Below, piece after piece: positions 51,249 to 60,759 of a stretch of 64,000 nucleotides of DNA. Numbering within the stretch: position 1 is the first letter of the stretch; each line of letters starts with the position of its first letter. The DNA is taken from positions 1-64,000 of the forward strand of contig NZ_AOLJ01000015.1 of the NCBI RefSeq assembly GCF_000336775.1. The letters run 5' to 3'. Source of the DNA: Haloferax gibbonsii ATCC 33959 (lineage in GTDB: Archaea > Halobacteriota > Halobacteria > Halobacteriales > Haloferacaceae). The position numbers and the translations under genes are program-made. The notes under the pieces are model-generated. The model was given only the letters and a program-made list of their open reading frames with translations. It ran no database searches and had not been told where the DNA came from.

Positions 51249-51905
51249 ATGCGCGTCATCGGTCACCGCGGCTGTCCCGCCCTCGCCCCCGAAAACACGC
51301 TCGCCGCCTTCGACGCGGCCGCGGCGCGACTCGACTGGGTCGAACTCGACGTCCGGCGCTGCGGCTCCGGCGAACTCGTCGTCTTCCACGACGAGACGCT
51401 CGACCGCCTGACGGGCGCGACCGGCCGCGTCGCCGACACGAGTCTCGTTGACCTGCAAGAACTCACCGTCGGCGACTCCGACGAGTCGATTCCGACGCTC
51501 GCCGCGGTGTTCGACGCCCTGCCGGACCGCGTCGCGGTCAACGTCGAACTGAAGGTGGCCGGCCTCGCCGACGACCTCGCCGCCGTCGTCGGCGACGCGG
51601 GAAACGAGGTGCTCGTCTCGTCGTTCGACGCCGAGGCGCTCCGCGAGGTGCGCGAGACGACCGCGCTCCCGGTCGCCTTCCTCTTCGCGGCCGACTGGAC
51701 GGAGTCGCTGTCGGTCGCCGCCGACCTCGACTGCGCGGCCGTCCACCCGCACTACGACCTGCTCTCGTCGGCGCGGGTGGACGAGGCGCACGGCCGCGGC
51801 TTCGAGGTCAACGCGTGGACGGTTCCCGACCGCGAGGTCGCGCGGCGACTTCGAGAGTACGGTGTGGACGGCGTCATCGTCGACGACCCGAAACTCGCGG
51901 AGTGA
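51249..51905 (+). CDS. ugpQ: Glycerophosphodiester phosphodiesterase
   Basis: A 218-aa GDPD TIM-barrel enzyme that splits glycerophosphodiesters from lipid head groups into glycerol phosphate and an alcohol. Catalytic and metal residues appear in MRVIGHRGCPALAPENTLAA (His6, Arg7, Glu), WVELDVRRCGSGELVVFHDE (Glu, Asp, His) and VNVELKV. No signal peptide is present, so it is cytosolic. Confidence 0.93.
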   Translation: MRVIGHRGCPALAPENTLAAFDAAAARLDWVELDVRRCGSGELVVFHDETLDRLTGATGRVADTSLVDLQELTVGDSDESIPTLAAVFDALPDRVAVNVELKVAGLADDLAAVVGDAGNEVLVSSFDAEALREVRETTALPVAFLFAADWTESLSVAADLDCAAVHPHYDLLSSARVDEAHGRGFEVNAWTVPDREVARRLREYGVDGVIVDDPKLAE

Positions 51906-51941
51906 ACTACCGAGCATCGACCGCCGGCTACTGACCGCCGG

Positions 51942-52250
51942 TTACCGAGACCGAGTCCGAGCGTCGCCGCGGAACGCCTGAAACGCCGTCTGGTCCCGTT
52001 TCACACCGAGCGCGAGCGAGAGGAGGGCGACGACGACGCAGACCCCGACCGCGACAGACGGGAGGACGCGATCGTGAATGTAGCCGTTCGCCATCCCGAG
52101 TTCGACGCAGGTCCCGGCGAAGACGGCGGCGAGCGCCGCGGAGACGAAGTCGGGTTCGCCCTCGTCGGCGTAGTGTGCGGCGGACGCGACGGCGGCGAAC
52201 CCGGCGAGGACGGCGTTGAGAAACAGCCAGACGAGCGCGGTTTGGGCCAT
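51942..52250 (-). CDS. Small membrane protein, unknown function
   Basis: A 102-aa protein with three hydrophobic helices: ~5-25 (ALVWLFLNAVLAGFAAVASA), ~36-55 and ~65-85 (VAVGVCVVVALLSLALGVKR), ending with a basic tail (GDARTRSR). It is convergent with ugpQ. No family recognised. Confidence 0.7.
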   Translation of the reverse strand: MAQTALVWLFLNAVLAGFAAVASAAHYADEGEPDFVSAALAAVFAGTCVELGMANGYIHDRVLPSVAVGVCVVVALLSLALGVKRDQTAFQAFRGDARTRSR

Positions 52251-52313
52251 ATTGGTCCGACTGATGTCGGACGAGAATGTATGCGTTCTGTCGTGAAACT
52301 GCAGTCCTCAGAC

Positions 52314-52583
52314 TCAGAACCGGTCGGTGCGGCCCGAGGCGGCCCACGCGTCGGTCGGCGCGCCGGTGGGGACGCGACGGCCACAGCCGGTGACCGATTC
52401 GAGGCGACCGGCGTAGCGCCAGCGCTGCTCGTTCCACGTCTCCTCGCCGTCCGCTGCGGCCGCGGCGGCCGCGGCGACCGACTGGTCGTGGAGGTGCGCG
52501 CCGACGGCGGCGGCGATGGCCGCGGCCTCCTCGGCGTCGGCGTCGTCCGGAATCGACAGCCCAGACAGCAACTCCCCGCTCAT
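52314..52583 (-). CDS. pccX: PccX-like small subunit of propionyl-CoA carboxylase
   Basis: An 89-aa protein: [20 protein letters not shown], an Ala-rich helix ([20 protein letters not shown]), then [20 protein letters not shown]. The W-x-x-x-x-R-x-x-x-RL pattern is that of acyl-CoA carboxylase epsilon/gamma small subunits. In Haloferax mediterranei PccX is needed for activity of the PccA-PccB-PccX complex. It overlaps pccB by 4 nt (ATGA), so the two are coupled. Confidence 0.87.
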   Translation of the reverse strand: MSGELLSGLSIPDDADAEEAAAIAAAVGAHLHDQSVAAAAAAAADGEETWNEQRWRYAGRLESVTGCGRRVPTGAPTDAWAASGRTDRF

Positions 52584-54130
52584 AGCGGGATGTTGCCGTG
52601 TTTCTTGTCGGGTTGGGACTTTCGCTTGGAGTTCAGCATCCGGAGGTCCGAGATGAGGCGCTCGCGGGTCTCGCCGGGTTCGATGACGTCGTCGATGAAG
52701 CCGCGGTCCGCGGCGGTGTAGGGGTTGGCGAACTCCTCGCGGTACTCCTCGATGAGTTCGTCGCGGCGGGCGTCGGGGTCGTCCGCGGCGTCGAGTTCGT
52801 CGCGGTAGAGGATGTTGACCGCGCCCTGCGGGCCCATCACGGCGATTTCGGCGGTCGGCCACGCGTAGTTCACGTCCGCGCCGAGGTGCTTCGAGGCCAT
52901 GACGTCGTACGCGCCGCCGTAGGCCTTGCGCGTGATGACGGTCATGAGCGGCACCGTCGCCTCGGAGTAGGCGTACAGGAGCTTCGCGCCGTGGCGGATG
53001 ATGCCGTTGTGTTCCTGGTCCGTGCCGGGCAGGAAGCCGGGCACGTCCACGAAGGTGAGGATGGGGATGTTGAACGAGTCGCAAAAGCGGATGAAGCGCG
53101 CGCCCTTCTCGGAGGCCTCGATGTCGAGGGTGCCGGCGTTCACGCGGGGCTGGTTGGCGACGATGCCGACCGAGCGGCCGTCGAGGCGGCCGAAGCCGAC
53201 GACGATGTTCTTCGCGAAGTCCTCCTGGACGCCGAAGAACGAGCCCTCGTCGAGGACGCCGTCGAGCACGTCGTGGATGTCGTAGGGCTTGCGGGGTTGG
53301 TCGGGGACGACCTCGGCGAGGTCGTCGTCGACGCGTTCGGGGTCGTCCCACGGCTCGACGCGCGGGGGGTCTTCGACGTTGTTCTGCGGGAGGTACGAAA
53401 GCAGGTGGCGGATGTCGTCGAGCGCCTGTTCTTCGGTGTCGGTGGCGAAGTGGGCGACCCCGCTTGTCGAGGTGTGCGTCGTCGCGCCGCCGAGTTCGTC
53501 GAAGGTGACCTCCTCGCCCGTGACCGTCTTGATGACGTCCGGGCCGGTGATGAACATGTGGCTCGTGTCGCGGACCATGAACGTGAAGTCCGTCAGCGCG
53601 GGGGAGTACACCGCGCCGCCGGCGCAGGGGCCCATGATGGCCGAAATCTGCGGGATGACGCCGGACGCCTCGGTGTTGCGGCGGAAGATTTCGCCGAAGC
53701 CGCCGAGCGACTGGACGCCCTCCTGAATCCGCGCGCCGGCGGAGTCGTTGAGACCGACGACGGGTGCGCCGACCTCCATCGCCTTGTCCATCACCTTGCA
53801 GACCTTCTCGGCGAACACCTCGCCGAGCGAGCCGCCGAAGACGGTGAAGTCGTGGGCGAAGACGAAGACGGTCCGGCCGTCGACCTCGCCGTAGCCGGTG
53901 ATGACGCCGTCGCCGGGCAGTTTCGTCTCCTCCATCCCGAACTTGTGGTTGCGGTGGGTCCGGAACTGGTCGAACTCGCGGAAGGTACCGTCGTCGAGGA
54001 AGTAGTCGATGCGCTCGCGGGCGGTCATCTTGCCCTTGTCGTGCTGGGAGGCGATTCGGTCCTCGCCGCCGCCCTTCAGGGCTTCCTCGCGCTTCTCGCG
54101 GAGTTCGTCGATCCGGTCTTCCATCGTCAT
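52580..54130 (-). CDS. pccB: Propionyl-CoA carboxylase carboxyltransferase subunit
   Basis: A 516-aa carboxyltransferase beta subunit (crotonase-like repeats). The acyl-CoA site is in [20 protein letters not shown] and [20 protein letters not shown]; the biotin-carboxyl side in [20 protein letters not shown] and [20 protein letters not shown] and [23 protein letters not shown] 54130 or 54124 (MEDRIDEL) may start it. It works with PccA (39013-40815) and PccX. The promoter region carries an 18-bp palindrome. Confidence 0.95.
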   Translation of the reverse strand: MTMEDRIDELREKREEALKGGGEDRIASQHDKGKMTARERIDYFLDDGTFREFDQFRTHRNHKFGMEETKLPGDGVITGYGEVDGRTVFVFAHDFTVFGGSLGEVFAEKVCKVMDKAMEVGAPVVGLNDSAGARIQEGVQSLGGFGEIFRRNTEASGVIPQISAIMGPCAGGAVYSPALTDFTFMVRDTSHMFITGPDVIKTVTGEEVTFDELGGATTHTSTSGVAHFATDTEEQALDDIRHLLSYLPQNNVEDPPRVEPWDDPERVDDDLAEVVPDQPRKPYDIHDVLDGVLDEGSFFGVQEDFAKNIVVGFGRLDGRSVGIVANQPRVNAGTLDIEASEKGARFIRFCDSFNIPILTFVDVPGFLPGTDQEHNGIIRHGAKLLYAYSEATVPLMTVITRKAYGGAYDVMASKHLGADVNYAWPTAEIAVMGPQGAVNILYRDELDAADDPDARRDELIEEYREEFANPYTAADRGFIDDVIEPGETRERLISDLRMLNSKRKSQPDKKHGNIPL

Positions 54131-54206
54131 GCCAGACCACCTTCGCTCATTGGAGCAACGGTCCGCAGTCCTCGGTCAAAGGAGTTCCGCAATCCGGCAA
54201 CCCTTA

Positions 54207-54224
54207 CTTCGACAGTTGTCGAAG
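54207..54224. promoter_or_regulatory. 18-bp palindrome upstream of pccB
   Basis: CTTCGACAGTTGTCGAAG has two perfect 8-bp arms around GT, 77-94 bp before the pccB start. It lies just upstream of the likely promoter area. The symmetry fits a dimeric repressor or activator of the carboxylase operon; the regulator is not known from this window. Confidence 0.5.
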
Positions 54225-54350
54225 AATAGGTGGAACAATCATCATAGTTAGCGACGCGAAGCACTCCCCACGTTCGCGTCGGTCGAAAACGGAGCAAAGG
54301 GAGCAGTCGGAGTCGAGTCAGCGCCCCGAACGCGGCCGGGAGAGCCCCAC

Positions 54351-55769
54351 TCAGACGACCGAGTTGGGCTGTCGCAGGCCCAAGAAAGCGGCGGCGGACG
54401 CGACGACGGCGACGCCGACGGTCGGCCAGAAGCCGATGGTCGTGTCCACGCCGAAGTGCGTGAGGAGCGTGAAGACGAGGAACAGCGGGAGGACGACGCC
54501 GACGGCGAAGAGCCACGGCGTGCCGAGAGACTTCGAGAACTCGCCCGCGCCGGCGGCGAACTCCTCGAGCGCCTCGCGGCCCATGACCCAGCCGACGAAC
54601 AGGAGGAACGCGGCGAGGCCGGCGGTCAGGAGGACGTTCACGAGCGGGCCGGCGACGAAGCCGAAGATGCCCGGGTTGAACGCGCAGACGGTTCCGGTGA
54701 CGGCGACGAGCGCGGTCATCCCGGTGACGGCGCGTTTGCGAGAGACGCCGTACTCGTCGACGAGGAACGCGACGGGGATTTCGAGCATGCTGATGGAACT
54801 CGACAGCGCCGCGAGCGTCACGACGGCGAAGAACGCGGTGGCGATGAGCGTCCCCGCGGGGAGCTGCGAGAACGCCCCCGCGAGGCCGACGAACAGCGCG
54901 CCCGGTCCGGTCCCGGTCTCGGTCGGGTTGACGCCCTGCGAGAACAGGAGCGGGAAGACGACGAGACCCGTGATGACGCCGACGCTCGTGTTGAGGACGG
55001 CGATGGCGCTGCCGTCGAAGGGAAGCGAACGGTCCTCGTCGAGGTACGAGGAGTACGTTATCATCGTGCCCGCGCCGAGCGAGAGCGTAAACAGCGCCTG
55101 TCCGGCGGCGGGACCGAGGATAGCGAAGAAGTTCTCGGTGATGACCGAGGGGTCGAAGCGGAGGAAGAAGGCGTAACCGGCGGCCGCGTTAGGCTGGGTC
55201 GCGGCCCAGGCGGCGAGGCCGGCGAGCAGGACGAGCACGGCGGGCATCATGATTTTCGTGCCGAGTTCGATGCCCTTGCGGACGCCCGCGAAGACGATGA
55301 GCGCCGTCAGTCCGAGAAACAGGAGGTGGTAGAGCGCGGCGTCGACGCCGGCGGAGACGCCGCCGAAGTACTGGCCCGGATTCGTGAAGTACGCGGGGCT
55401 GCCGCCGACGACCGCGGCCCCGCTTTCGAGGAGATACCGGATGATCCACCCGCCGACGACGCTGTAGAACGAGAGCAGCGAGATGCCGGTGACGACCGAG
55501 AACGCGCCGACGACGCCCCACGTTTTCGACCCCGAGAGGTCCCGGAGCGCGCCGACCGGCGACTTCTTCGCCCGGCGACCGATGACGAACTCGCCGAGCA
55601 GACCGGGGACGCCGACGAGGAGGACGATACCGAGATACACGACGAGGAACGCGCTGCCGCCGTTTTCGGCGGTCTGCCACGGGAATCGCCAGATGTTCCC
55701 GAGGCCGACCGCGCTGCCGACGGCCGCGAGGATGAACCCGAGCCGTGTTGCCCATGTTTCTCGTGTCAT
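54351..55769 (-). CDS. Sodium- and chloride-dependent (SNF/NSS) transporter, copy 1
   Basis: A 472-aa NSS-family symporter with about 12 helices. The N-terminal signature TRETWATRLGFILAAVGSAV with GLGNIWRFPW contains the Na+ and substrate-binding unwound helix 1. GAGTMITYSSYLDEDRSLPF and ALSSSISMLEIPVAFLVDEY are also family-typical. Likely substrates are amino acids or related solutes. ATG 55769 starts MTRETWATR. It is a tandem paralogue of the next gene with a 52-bp identical stretch. Confidence 0.93.
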   Translation of the reverse strand: MTRETWATRLGFILAAVGSAVGLGNIWRFPWQTAENGGSAFLVVYLGIVLLVGVPGLLGEFVIGRRAKKSPVGALRDLSGSKTWGVVGAFSVVTGISLLSFYSVVGGWIIRYLLESGAAVVGGSPAYFTNPGQYFGGVSAGVDAALYHLLFLGLTALIVFAGVRKGIELGTKIMMPAVLVLLAGLAAWAATQPNAAAGYAFFLRFDPSVITENFFAILGPAAGQALFTLSLGAGTMITYSSYLDEDRSLPFDGSAIAVLNTSVGVITGLVVFPLLFSQGVNPTETGTGPGALFVGLAGAFSQLPAGTLIATAFFAVVTLAALSSSISMLEIPVAFLVDEYGVSRKRAVTGMTALVAVTGTVCAFNPGIFGFVAGPLVNVLLTAGLAAFLLFVGWVMGREALEEFAAGAGEFSKSLGTPWLFAVGVVLPLFLVFTLLTHFGVDTTIGFWPTVGVAVVASAAAFLGLRQPNSVV

Positions 55770-55941
55770 TGACACCCATTGCCAGTCCACCGGTAAAAGG
55801 GCTTTCGAACCAACGATACGTCATCGGAGAAATTTAACGGTTTTGAGTGGTCTACGCGTGAAAATCACCGTCGAATAGCCGAGAAAAACGCACCGCTACC
55901 GACGATTCCTAGGCGCGATGAAAGCGGGACCGGTCGCCGCC

Positions 55942-57279
55942 TCAGAGGGGCGGAACGATGGCCGGGCTCTCGCCGAGGAACAGCGTCTGAAGCCCGAGGG
56001 CGAGCGTCGCCACGACGGCGACGATAACGAGCGTGCGGACCAGCCAGAGCCACGTCAGGCCGACGCCGTCACCGAGTCCGCTGCCCTTCATCAGCTCGTC
56101 GATGGCGGGCGCGCCGTAGACCCACGCCGCGAAGACGAGGATGCCGAGGACCGAAAGCGGGAGCAGCAGTTTGTAGGCGAGCGTGTCGAACCAGCCGAGC
56201 CACGCGGTGTCGATTGCCGACGGGACGCCGAGCAGGAAGATGACGCCGCCGAGACCGACGGCCATCTGCGGGCGGGAGACGTCGTAGTTGTCGATGGACC
56301 ACGAGACGACGACTTCGAGGAGGCTGATCGCAGACGAGAGCGCCGCGATGAGCACGACCACGAAGAAGACGAGGCCGATTATCTGGCCGCCGGGGATGTC
56401 GGCGAACGCGCCGGCGACGCTGATGAACACCGCGCCCGCGCCGCTCGTGTTGGGGTCGATTCCCTGGGCGAACAGGAGCGGGAGGACGACGAGACCGGCG
56501 AGGATGCCGACGAAACTGTTCAGGAAGACGATGGTGATACCGTCGCCGAACAGGCTCTGGTCGCCGTCGATGTAGGAGGCGTAGGTTATCATCGCGCCCA
56601 TGCCGAGCGACAGCGAGAAGAACGCCTGCCCGACCGCGAAGGGGACGATGTCGGCGAAGTTCTCCGTGAGCGCGTTGAAGTCGGGCGAGAGGAAGTACGC
56701 GTAGCCCGCGGACGCGCCGGGGAGCGTGAAGGCGAAGGCCGCGAGCACGCCGAGGATGACGACGATGCTCGGAACCATCAGTTTCGTCGCCTTCTCGATG
56801 CCGTCTTCGATGCCGGCGGCGACGATGCCGACGACGAGCGCCATGAACACGGCGTGGAGCGCGAGCGCGTCCATCCCGGCGGACACCTGACCGAAGTACT
56901 CTGCCGGGGCGGCGAAGTACGCGCCGGTCAGGCTGCCGCCGATGTACCGGAGGACCCAGCCGCCGACGACGCTGTAGTACGACAGAATCCAGAAGCCGGT
57001 GAACAGGCCGATAGCGCCGACGACGCGCCATTCCTTGTAGCCGAGCTTTTCGAAGGCGTTGATGGTGTTCAGGTTGGTCTTGCGTCCGATGACGAACTCG
57101 GCGAGGATGGCCGGGAGGCCGATGCCGAGCGCCGCGATGATGTAGACGATCAGGAAGGAGGCACCGCCGAACTGAGCGGTCTTGAACGGGAACTGCCAGA
57201 TGTTCCCGAGGCCGACCGCGCTGCCGACGGCCGCGAGGATGAACCCTGCCCTGGTTGCCCACGTTTCACGTTCGGTCAT
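55942..57279 (-). CDS. Sodium- and chloride-dependent (SNF/NSS) transporter, copy 2
   Basis: A 445-aa NSS-family protein with about 11 helices. Its N-terminus TERETWATRAGFILAAVGSA followed by VGLGNIWQFP and the segment GMGAMITYASYIDGDQSLFG parallel copy 1, but FK instead of FPW follows helix 1 and the middle part differs, so substrates may differ. ATG 57279 starts MTERETWATR; the longer 57369 start adds a non-family segment. The gene is 172 nt upstream of copy 1. Confidence 0.93.
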   Translation of the reverse strand: MTERETWATRAGFILAAVGSAVGLGNIWQFPFKTAQFGGASFLIVYIIAALGIGLPAILAEFVIGRKTNLNTINAFEKLGYKEWRVVGAIGLFTGFWILSYYSVVGGWVLRYIGGSLTGAYFAAPAEYFGQVSAGMDALALHAVFMALVVGIVAAGIEDGIEKATKLMVPSIVVILGVLAAFAFTLPGASAGYAYFLSPDFNALTENFADIVPFAVGQAFFSLSLGMGAMITYASYIDGDQSLFGDGITIVFLNSFVGILAGLVVLPLLFAQGIDPNTSGAGAVFISVAGAFADIPGGQIIGLVFFVVVLIAALSSAISLLEVVVSWSIDNYDVSRPQMAVGLGGVIFLLGVPSAIDTAWLGWFDTLAYKLLLPLSVLGILVFAAWVYGAPAIDELMKGSGLGDGVGLTWLWLVRTLVIVAVVATLALGLQTLFLGESPAIVPPL

Positions 57280-57499
57280 GTCTATCACCCTGTTGCCGAT
57301 GTGGGTGTGATAAATGACGCGGTATGCCGTCGCATATCGGAGCGAAAATCGACATAATTCTCCAACCAACTATAGGATGTGGCACGTTCGTCCGAATTCA
57401 GGCCTCGATTAGCCTCATTTTTCTAACGAGTGTCGTGTTCGTGAATCCCTTGCGTACCGCGTAAAAATTCGCGCGCACCACAACGAATGTCATACCCTA

Positions 57500-57520
57500 T
57501 CGTGGCGAATGTTGCCACGA
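57500..57520. terminator. Hairpin downstream of the SDR gene at 57531
   Basis: TCGTGGC (57500-57506), loop GAATGTT, GCCACGA (57514-57520) is a perfect 7-bp stem just after the stop of the minus-strand SDR gene. It sits between two minus-strand transcription units and may mark the 3' end of the SDR transcript. Confidence 0.4.
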
Positions 57521-57530
57521 AACAGGGGCG

Positions 57531-58238
57531 TCAGGCCTCGCCGTACACCGGGACGGCCGCGCCGCTCGTCACGGGGGTCGCGTCCGAACAGAGCGCGAGG
57601 ACGGTCCGGGCGATTTCCTCGGGTTTCACCCACTTCTCGAAGTCGGCGTCGGCCATCATCTCGCGGTTCATCGGCGTGTCGATGACGCTCGGCATGACCG
57701 CGTTCGCGCGCACGACGCCGCGGTTCTCCTCGGCGATGGTCTCCGTGAGCAGGCGGACGCCCGCCTTCGACGCCCGGTAGATTCCGTCGCCTTCGCCACC
57801 CTCCAGCGACGAGCGGGCCGAGACGCTCACGACGGATCCCTCGGTCTCCCGGAGGTGCGGAATCGCGTGTTTCGACGCGAGGAACATCGTCTTGAGGTTC
57901 ACGTCGAACAGGAAGTCGAACGTGTCCGCCTCCGTCTCGTCGACGGGCGTCCCGCCGCGCCACGTCCCGGCGATGTTGGCGAGGTGGTCGAGGCGGCCGA
58001 AGTCGGAGGCGACCTCGCCGACGACGCGCGCCACGTCGTCCTCGTCGGTGAAATCACCCTCGTAGAATCTGACACCCTCGGACTCGAAAAAGCCGTCCTC
58101 GTCGTCGGGTTCGACCACGTCCGCGGCCGCGACCGACGCGCCCGCCTCGTGGAACGCGCGAGCGATTGCGCCGCCGAGCGCGCCGCTCGCGCCGGTCACG
58201 AGAGCCACGGTTCCGTCGAAATCGAATGTCACGTCCAT
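57531..58238 (-). CDS. Short-chain dehydrogenase/reductase
   Basis: A 235-aa classical SDR: cofactor motif TGASGALGGAIARAF, an Asp that favours NAD (AAADVVEPDD), ANIAG, catalytic Ser in SVVSVSARSSLEGGEGDG and Tyr-x3-Lys in IYRASKAGVRLL. PSVIDTPMNREMM follows. ATG 58238 (MDVTFDFDGTVALVTG) is the likely start; longer frames add Arg-rich residues. Substrate unknown. Confidence 0.91.
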   Translation of the reverse strand: MDVTFDFDGTVALVTGASGALGGAIARAFHEAGASVAAADVVEPDDEDGFFESEGVRFYEGDFTDEDDVARVVGEVASDFGRLDHLANIAGTWRGGTPVDETEADTFDFLFDVNLKTMFLASKHAIPHLRETEGSVVSVSARSSLEGGEGDGIYRASKAGVRLLTETIAEENRGVVRANAVMPSVIDTPMNREMMADADFEKWVKPEEIARTVLALCSDATPVTSGAAVPVYGEA

Positions 58239-58370
58239 GCGCGTGCAATTAGTGCGCACGGGACATAATTCGGTCGCGGCTGTGTGCCCGTCGGCGACCG
58301 GCCGCGTCGTCACCCTTCCGCGTCGGTGACCGCCTGCCCGGATTGCCGCGGGCACGACGAGGCGGTCCGG

Positions 58371-59336
58371 TCAGGGCGTGATGACCAGTTTTCCGAGGAA
58401 GCTGTCTTCCATGACCGCGCGGTGGGCCTCGGCGGCCTCGTCGAGGTCGTAGGTCCGCGCCACGTCGATTTCGAACTCGCCCGCGCCCATCTGGCCGGCG
58501 AGCTCGCGCAGGGGAGCCGACAGGTCGGGCGTGTTGAACATGCTCATCATCGTGAGCGAGAGGTCCTTACCGCGGGCCGACGACGACAGGTCGAAGCCGA
58601 CTTCCGGGTCGTTCTCGCCGATGCCGACGACGCGACCGCCGTGGGCGGCCACGTCGGCGTCGAACTGGAGGTAGTCGTCGAGTCGGTGGTCGAGCGTCAG
58701 GTCTACTCCGTCGCCCGTCGCGGCGTCCACGACGGCGTCGGCGAGGTCGTCGCGGGCGTAGTCGAGAACCACGTCCGCGCCGAGTTCGGCCACGCGGTCG
58801 TGGTAGTCGGGCGCGGCGGTGGCGACGACGCGAGCGCCGGACGCGGCGGCGAGCTGGACTGCGGCGTGACCGACGCCGCCGGAGCCGCCGTGAATCAGGA
58901 CGGTGTCGCCGAGTTGCATCCCGCCGTGGTCGACGAGGGCGCGCCACGCCGTGACGCCGGCGACGCCCGCGCCGCCGGCCGCGACGAGGTCCACGTCGTC
59001 CGAGAGGACCGCGAGCCGGTCGGTCGGGACGGCCGCGAACTCGGCGTAGCCGCCGTAGTGGTCCTTGCCGATGCCGGTGCCGACGACGTGGTCGCCCTCC
59101 GCGAAACCGGAGACACTGGACCCGACCGCCGCGACCGTTCCGGCCACGTCGACGCCGGGAATCATCGGCATCGCGAAGGGCTGGTACGAGCCCTCGCGGA
59201 AGTACGTGTCGACGGGGTTGACGCCCGCGGCCGCGACTTCGACGAGGACCTCGCCCGCCGCCGGGTCGGGCGTGTCGATGTCGTCTACCTGAAGCACGTC
59301 GCGTCCGCCGTGGTCGTGGAATCTGACAGCGCGCAT
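58371..59336 (-). CDS. NADPH:quinone oxidoreductase-like (MDR family)
   Basis: A 321-aa medium-chain dehydrogenase/reductase without the zinc-ligand pattern of alcohol dehydrogenases. AAGVNPVDTYFREGSYQPFA, GVDVAGTVAAVGSSVSGFAE and the NADPH-binding GDTVLIHGGSGGVGHAAVQLA fit the QOR/zeta-crystallin type. Expected to reduce quinones or enones with NADPH. It is a single gene divergent from sucCD. Confidence 0.92.
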   Translation of the reverse strand: MRAVRFHDHGGRDVLQVDDIDTPDPAAGEVLVEVAAAGVNPVDTYFREGSYQPFAMPMIPGVDVAGTVAAVGSSVSGFAEGDHVVGTGIGKDHYGGYAEFAAVPTDRLAVLSDDVDLVAAGGAGVAGVTAWRALVDHGGMQLGDTVLIHGGSGGVGHAAVQLAAASGARVVATAAPDYHDRVAELGADVVLDYARDDLADAVVDAATGDGVDLTLDHRLDDYLQFDADVAAHGGRVVGIGENDPEVGFDLSSSARGKDLSLTMMSMFNTPDLSAPLRELAGQMGAGEFEIDVARTYDLDEAAEAHRAVMEDSFLGKLVITP

Positions 59337-59472
59337 GCCGAACGATGGGGTCGGACGGGTGATAAATTCGGACGACTCGGGGCGAATCGCGGCGACACCG
59401 ACGGCGGCTTGCTCGGCGCGTTCGACCTCCGAGATTCGTACGTGCAGGCGTACGTCTGCGTATCCTGTAGAC

Positions 59473-59495
59473 TTATCCGATTTTATTCCGGATAA
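59473..59495. promoter_or_regulatory. Inverted repeat in the sucC upstream region
   Basis: TTATCCG (59473-59479), 9-nt loop, CGGATAA (59489-59495) is a perfect 7-bp dyad in an AT-rich part of the 271-nt spacer between the quinone oxidoreductase and sucC. It could be an operator for the divergent pair. Nearby CGTACG is repeated as CGTACG-N6-CGTACG at about 59437-59454. Confidence 0.35.
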
Positions 59496-59577
59496 ATTAT
59501 GAATTCCGAGGTTAATTCGGTCATGAGTGAGCCTCTCCGGCGATTTTCACCTGTCGGCTCTGAACGGAGATGAATGG

Positions 59578-59584
59578 GATTTAA
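59578..59584 (+). promoter_or_regulatory. TATA-like box of sucC
   Basis: GATTTAA is centred about 27 nt before ATG 59608 and 33 nt before ATG 59614. A leaderless sucCD transcript is therefore likely, beginning at or very near 59608. Confidence 0.5.
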
Positions 59585-59613
59585 GCGCGTGCCTTTCCCT
59601 CCCACGCATGGTA

Positions 59614-60759
59614 ATGAAGCTTCACGAATACCAGGCGAAGGATATCTTCGCAGAGGCTGGGATTCCGGTGCCAGAGTCCCGTCTCGCGTCGTCGGTAGAG
59701 GAGGTCATGGAGGCGGTCGAGGAGATCGGATACCCCGCCGCCATCAAGGCGCAGGTACACGTCGGTGGGCGTGGCAAGGCCGGTGGCATCAAAATCGCCA
59801 TGGACGAGGACGAAGCTCGACAGGCCGCGGAGGACATCCTCGGGATGGACCTCAAGGGCTACACGGTCGACCGGGTGCTCGTCGAGGCCGGCGTCGACTT
59901 CGAAAACGAACTGTACGTCGGTATCACGATGGACCGCAGCGAGGGCAAGCCCGTCGCGATGGTCTCGACGGAGGGCGGCGTCAACATCGAGGAAGTCGCG
60001 GAGGAGACCCCCGAAGCCATCGCCCGCGAGCACATCGACCCCGCGTTCGGCCTGCACCCCTACCAGGCCCGCAAGGTCGTCTTCGAGGCGGGCATCCCCC
60101 GCGACGTGGCCTTCGACGTGGCCTCGTTCCTCACGACGCTGTACGACCTCTACGAGTCGAACGACGCCTCGGACATCGAAATCAACCCCGTCATGATTAC
60201 GTCCGACCGCGACATCGTCGCCGCGGACGCCGTCATGAACATCGACGACGACGCCCTGTTCCGTCACGACGACCTCGCGGCGATGGAAGAGGACGCCTAC
60301 GAGAACGACCTCGAGGCCAAGGCCGGCGAGTACGGCTTCGACTACGTCCGTCTCTCGGGTAACGTCGGCATCATCGGCAACGGCGCCGGTCTCGTCATGA
60401 CGACGCTCGACCTCGTGGACTACTTCGGCGGCGAGCCCGCCAACTTCCTCGACATCGGCGGCGGCGCGAAGGCCGAGCGCGTGGCGAACGCGCTGGACAT
60501 GGTCTTCTCCGACGAGAACGTCGACTCCGTCGTGTTCAACATCTTCGGCGGCATCACCCGCGGCGACGAGGTCGCCAAGGGTATCAACGAGGCGCTGGAG
60601 AGCTTCGACGAGATTCCCAAGCCGGTCGTCGTCCGCCTCGCGGGCACGAACGCCGAGGAGGGCATGGAGATTCTGAACACGGACCTCGTACAGGTCGAGG
60701 GGACGCTGGAGGACGCCGTCCAGCGTGCCGTCAAGAACGCACAGGAGGTGTCCCAATGA
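59614..60759 (+). CDS. sucC: Succinate-CoA ligase (ADP-forming) beta subunit
   Basis: A 381-aa TCA-cycle subunit that binds nucleotide and succinate. [20 protein letters not shown] and the ATP-grasp segments [24 protein letters not shown] and [19 protein letters not shown] are typical. ATG 59614 is the family start; the in-frame ATG 59608 (MVMKLHEYQ) is closer to the expected transcript start and could be used. sucD overlaps its end by 4 nt. Confidence 0.96.
   Translation: MKLHEYQAKDIFAEAGIPVPESRLASSVEEVMEAVEEIGYPAAIKAQVHVGGRGKAGGIKIAMDEDEARQAAEDILGMDLKGYTVDRVLVEAGVDFENELYVGITMDRSEGKPVAMVSTEGGVNIEEVAEETPEAIAREHIDPAFGLHPYQARKVVFEAGIPRDVAFDVASFLTTLYDLYESNDASDIEINPVMITSDRDIVAADAVMNIDDDALFRHDDLAAMEEDAYENDLEAKAGEYGFDYVRLSGNVGIIGNGAGLVMTTLDLVDYFGGEPANFLDIGGGAKAERVANALDMVFSDENVDSVVFNIFGGITRGDEVAKGINEALESFDEIPKPVVVRLAGTNAEEGMEILNTDLVQVEGTLEDAVQRAVKNAQEVSQ
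60744..60750 (+). promoter_or_regulatory. Shine-Dalgarno GGAGGTG before sucD
   Basis: GGAGGTG lies in the last codons of sucC, 5 nt before sucD ATG 60756. It fixes the sucD start and supports coupled translation of the two subunits. Confidence 0.7.

Noticed and set aside
54456-57357. Long plus-strand frames opposite the SNF transporters
   Set aside because: Glu/Arg/Asp-rich low-complexity peptides; antisense shadows of two clear membrane transporters.
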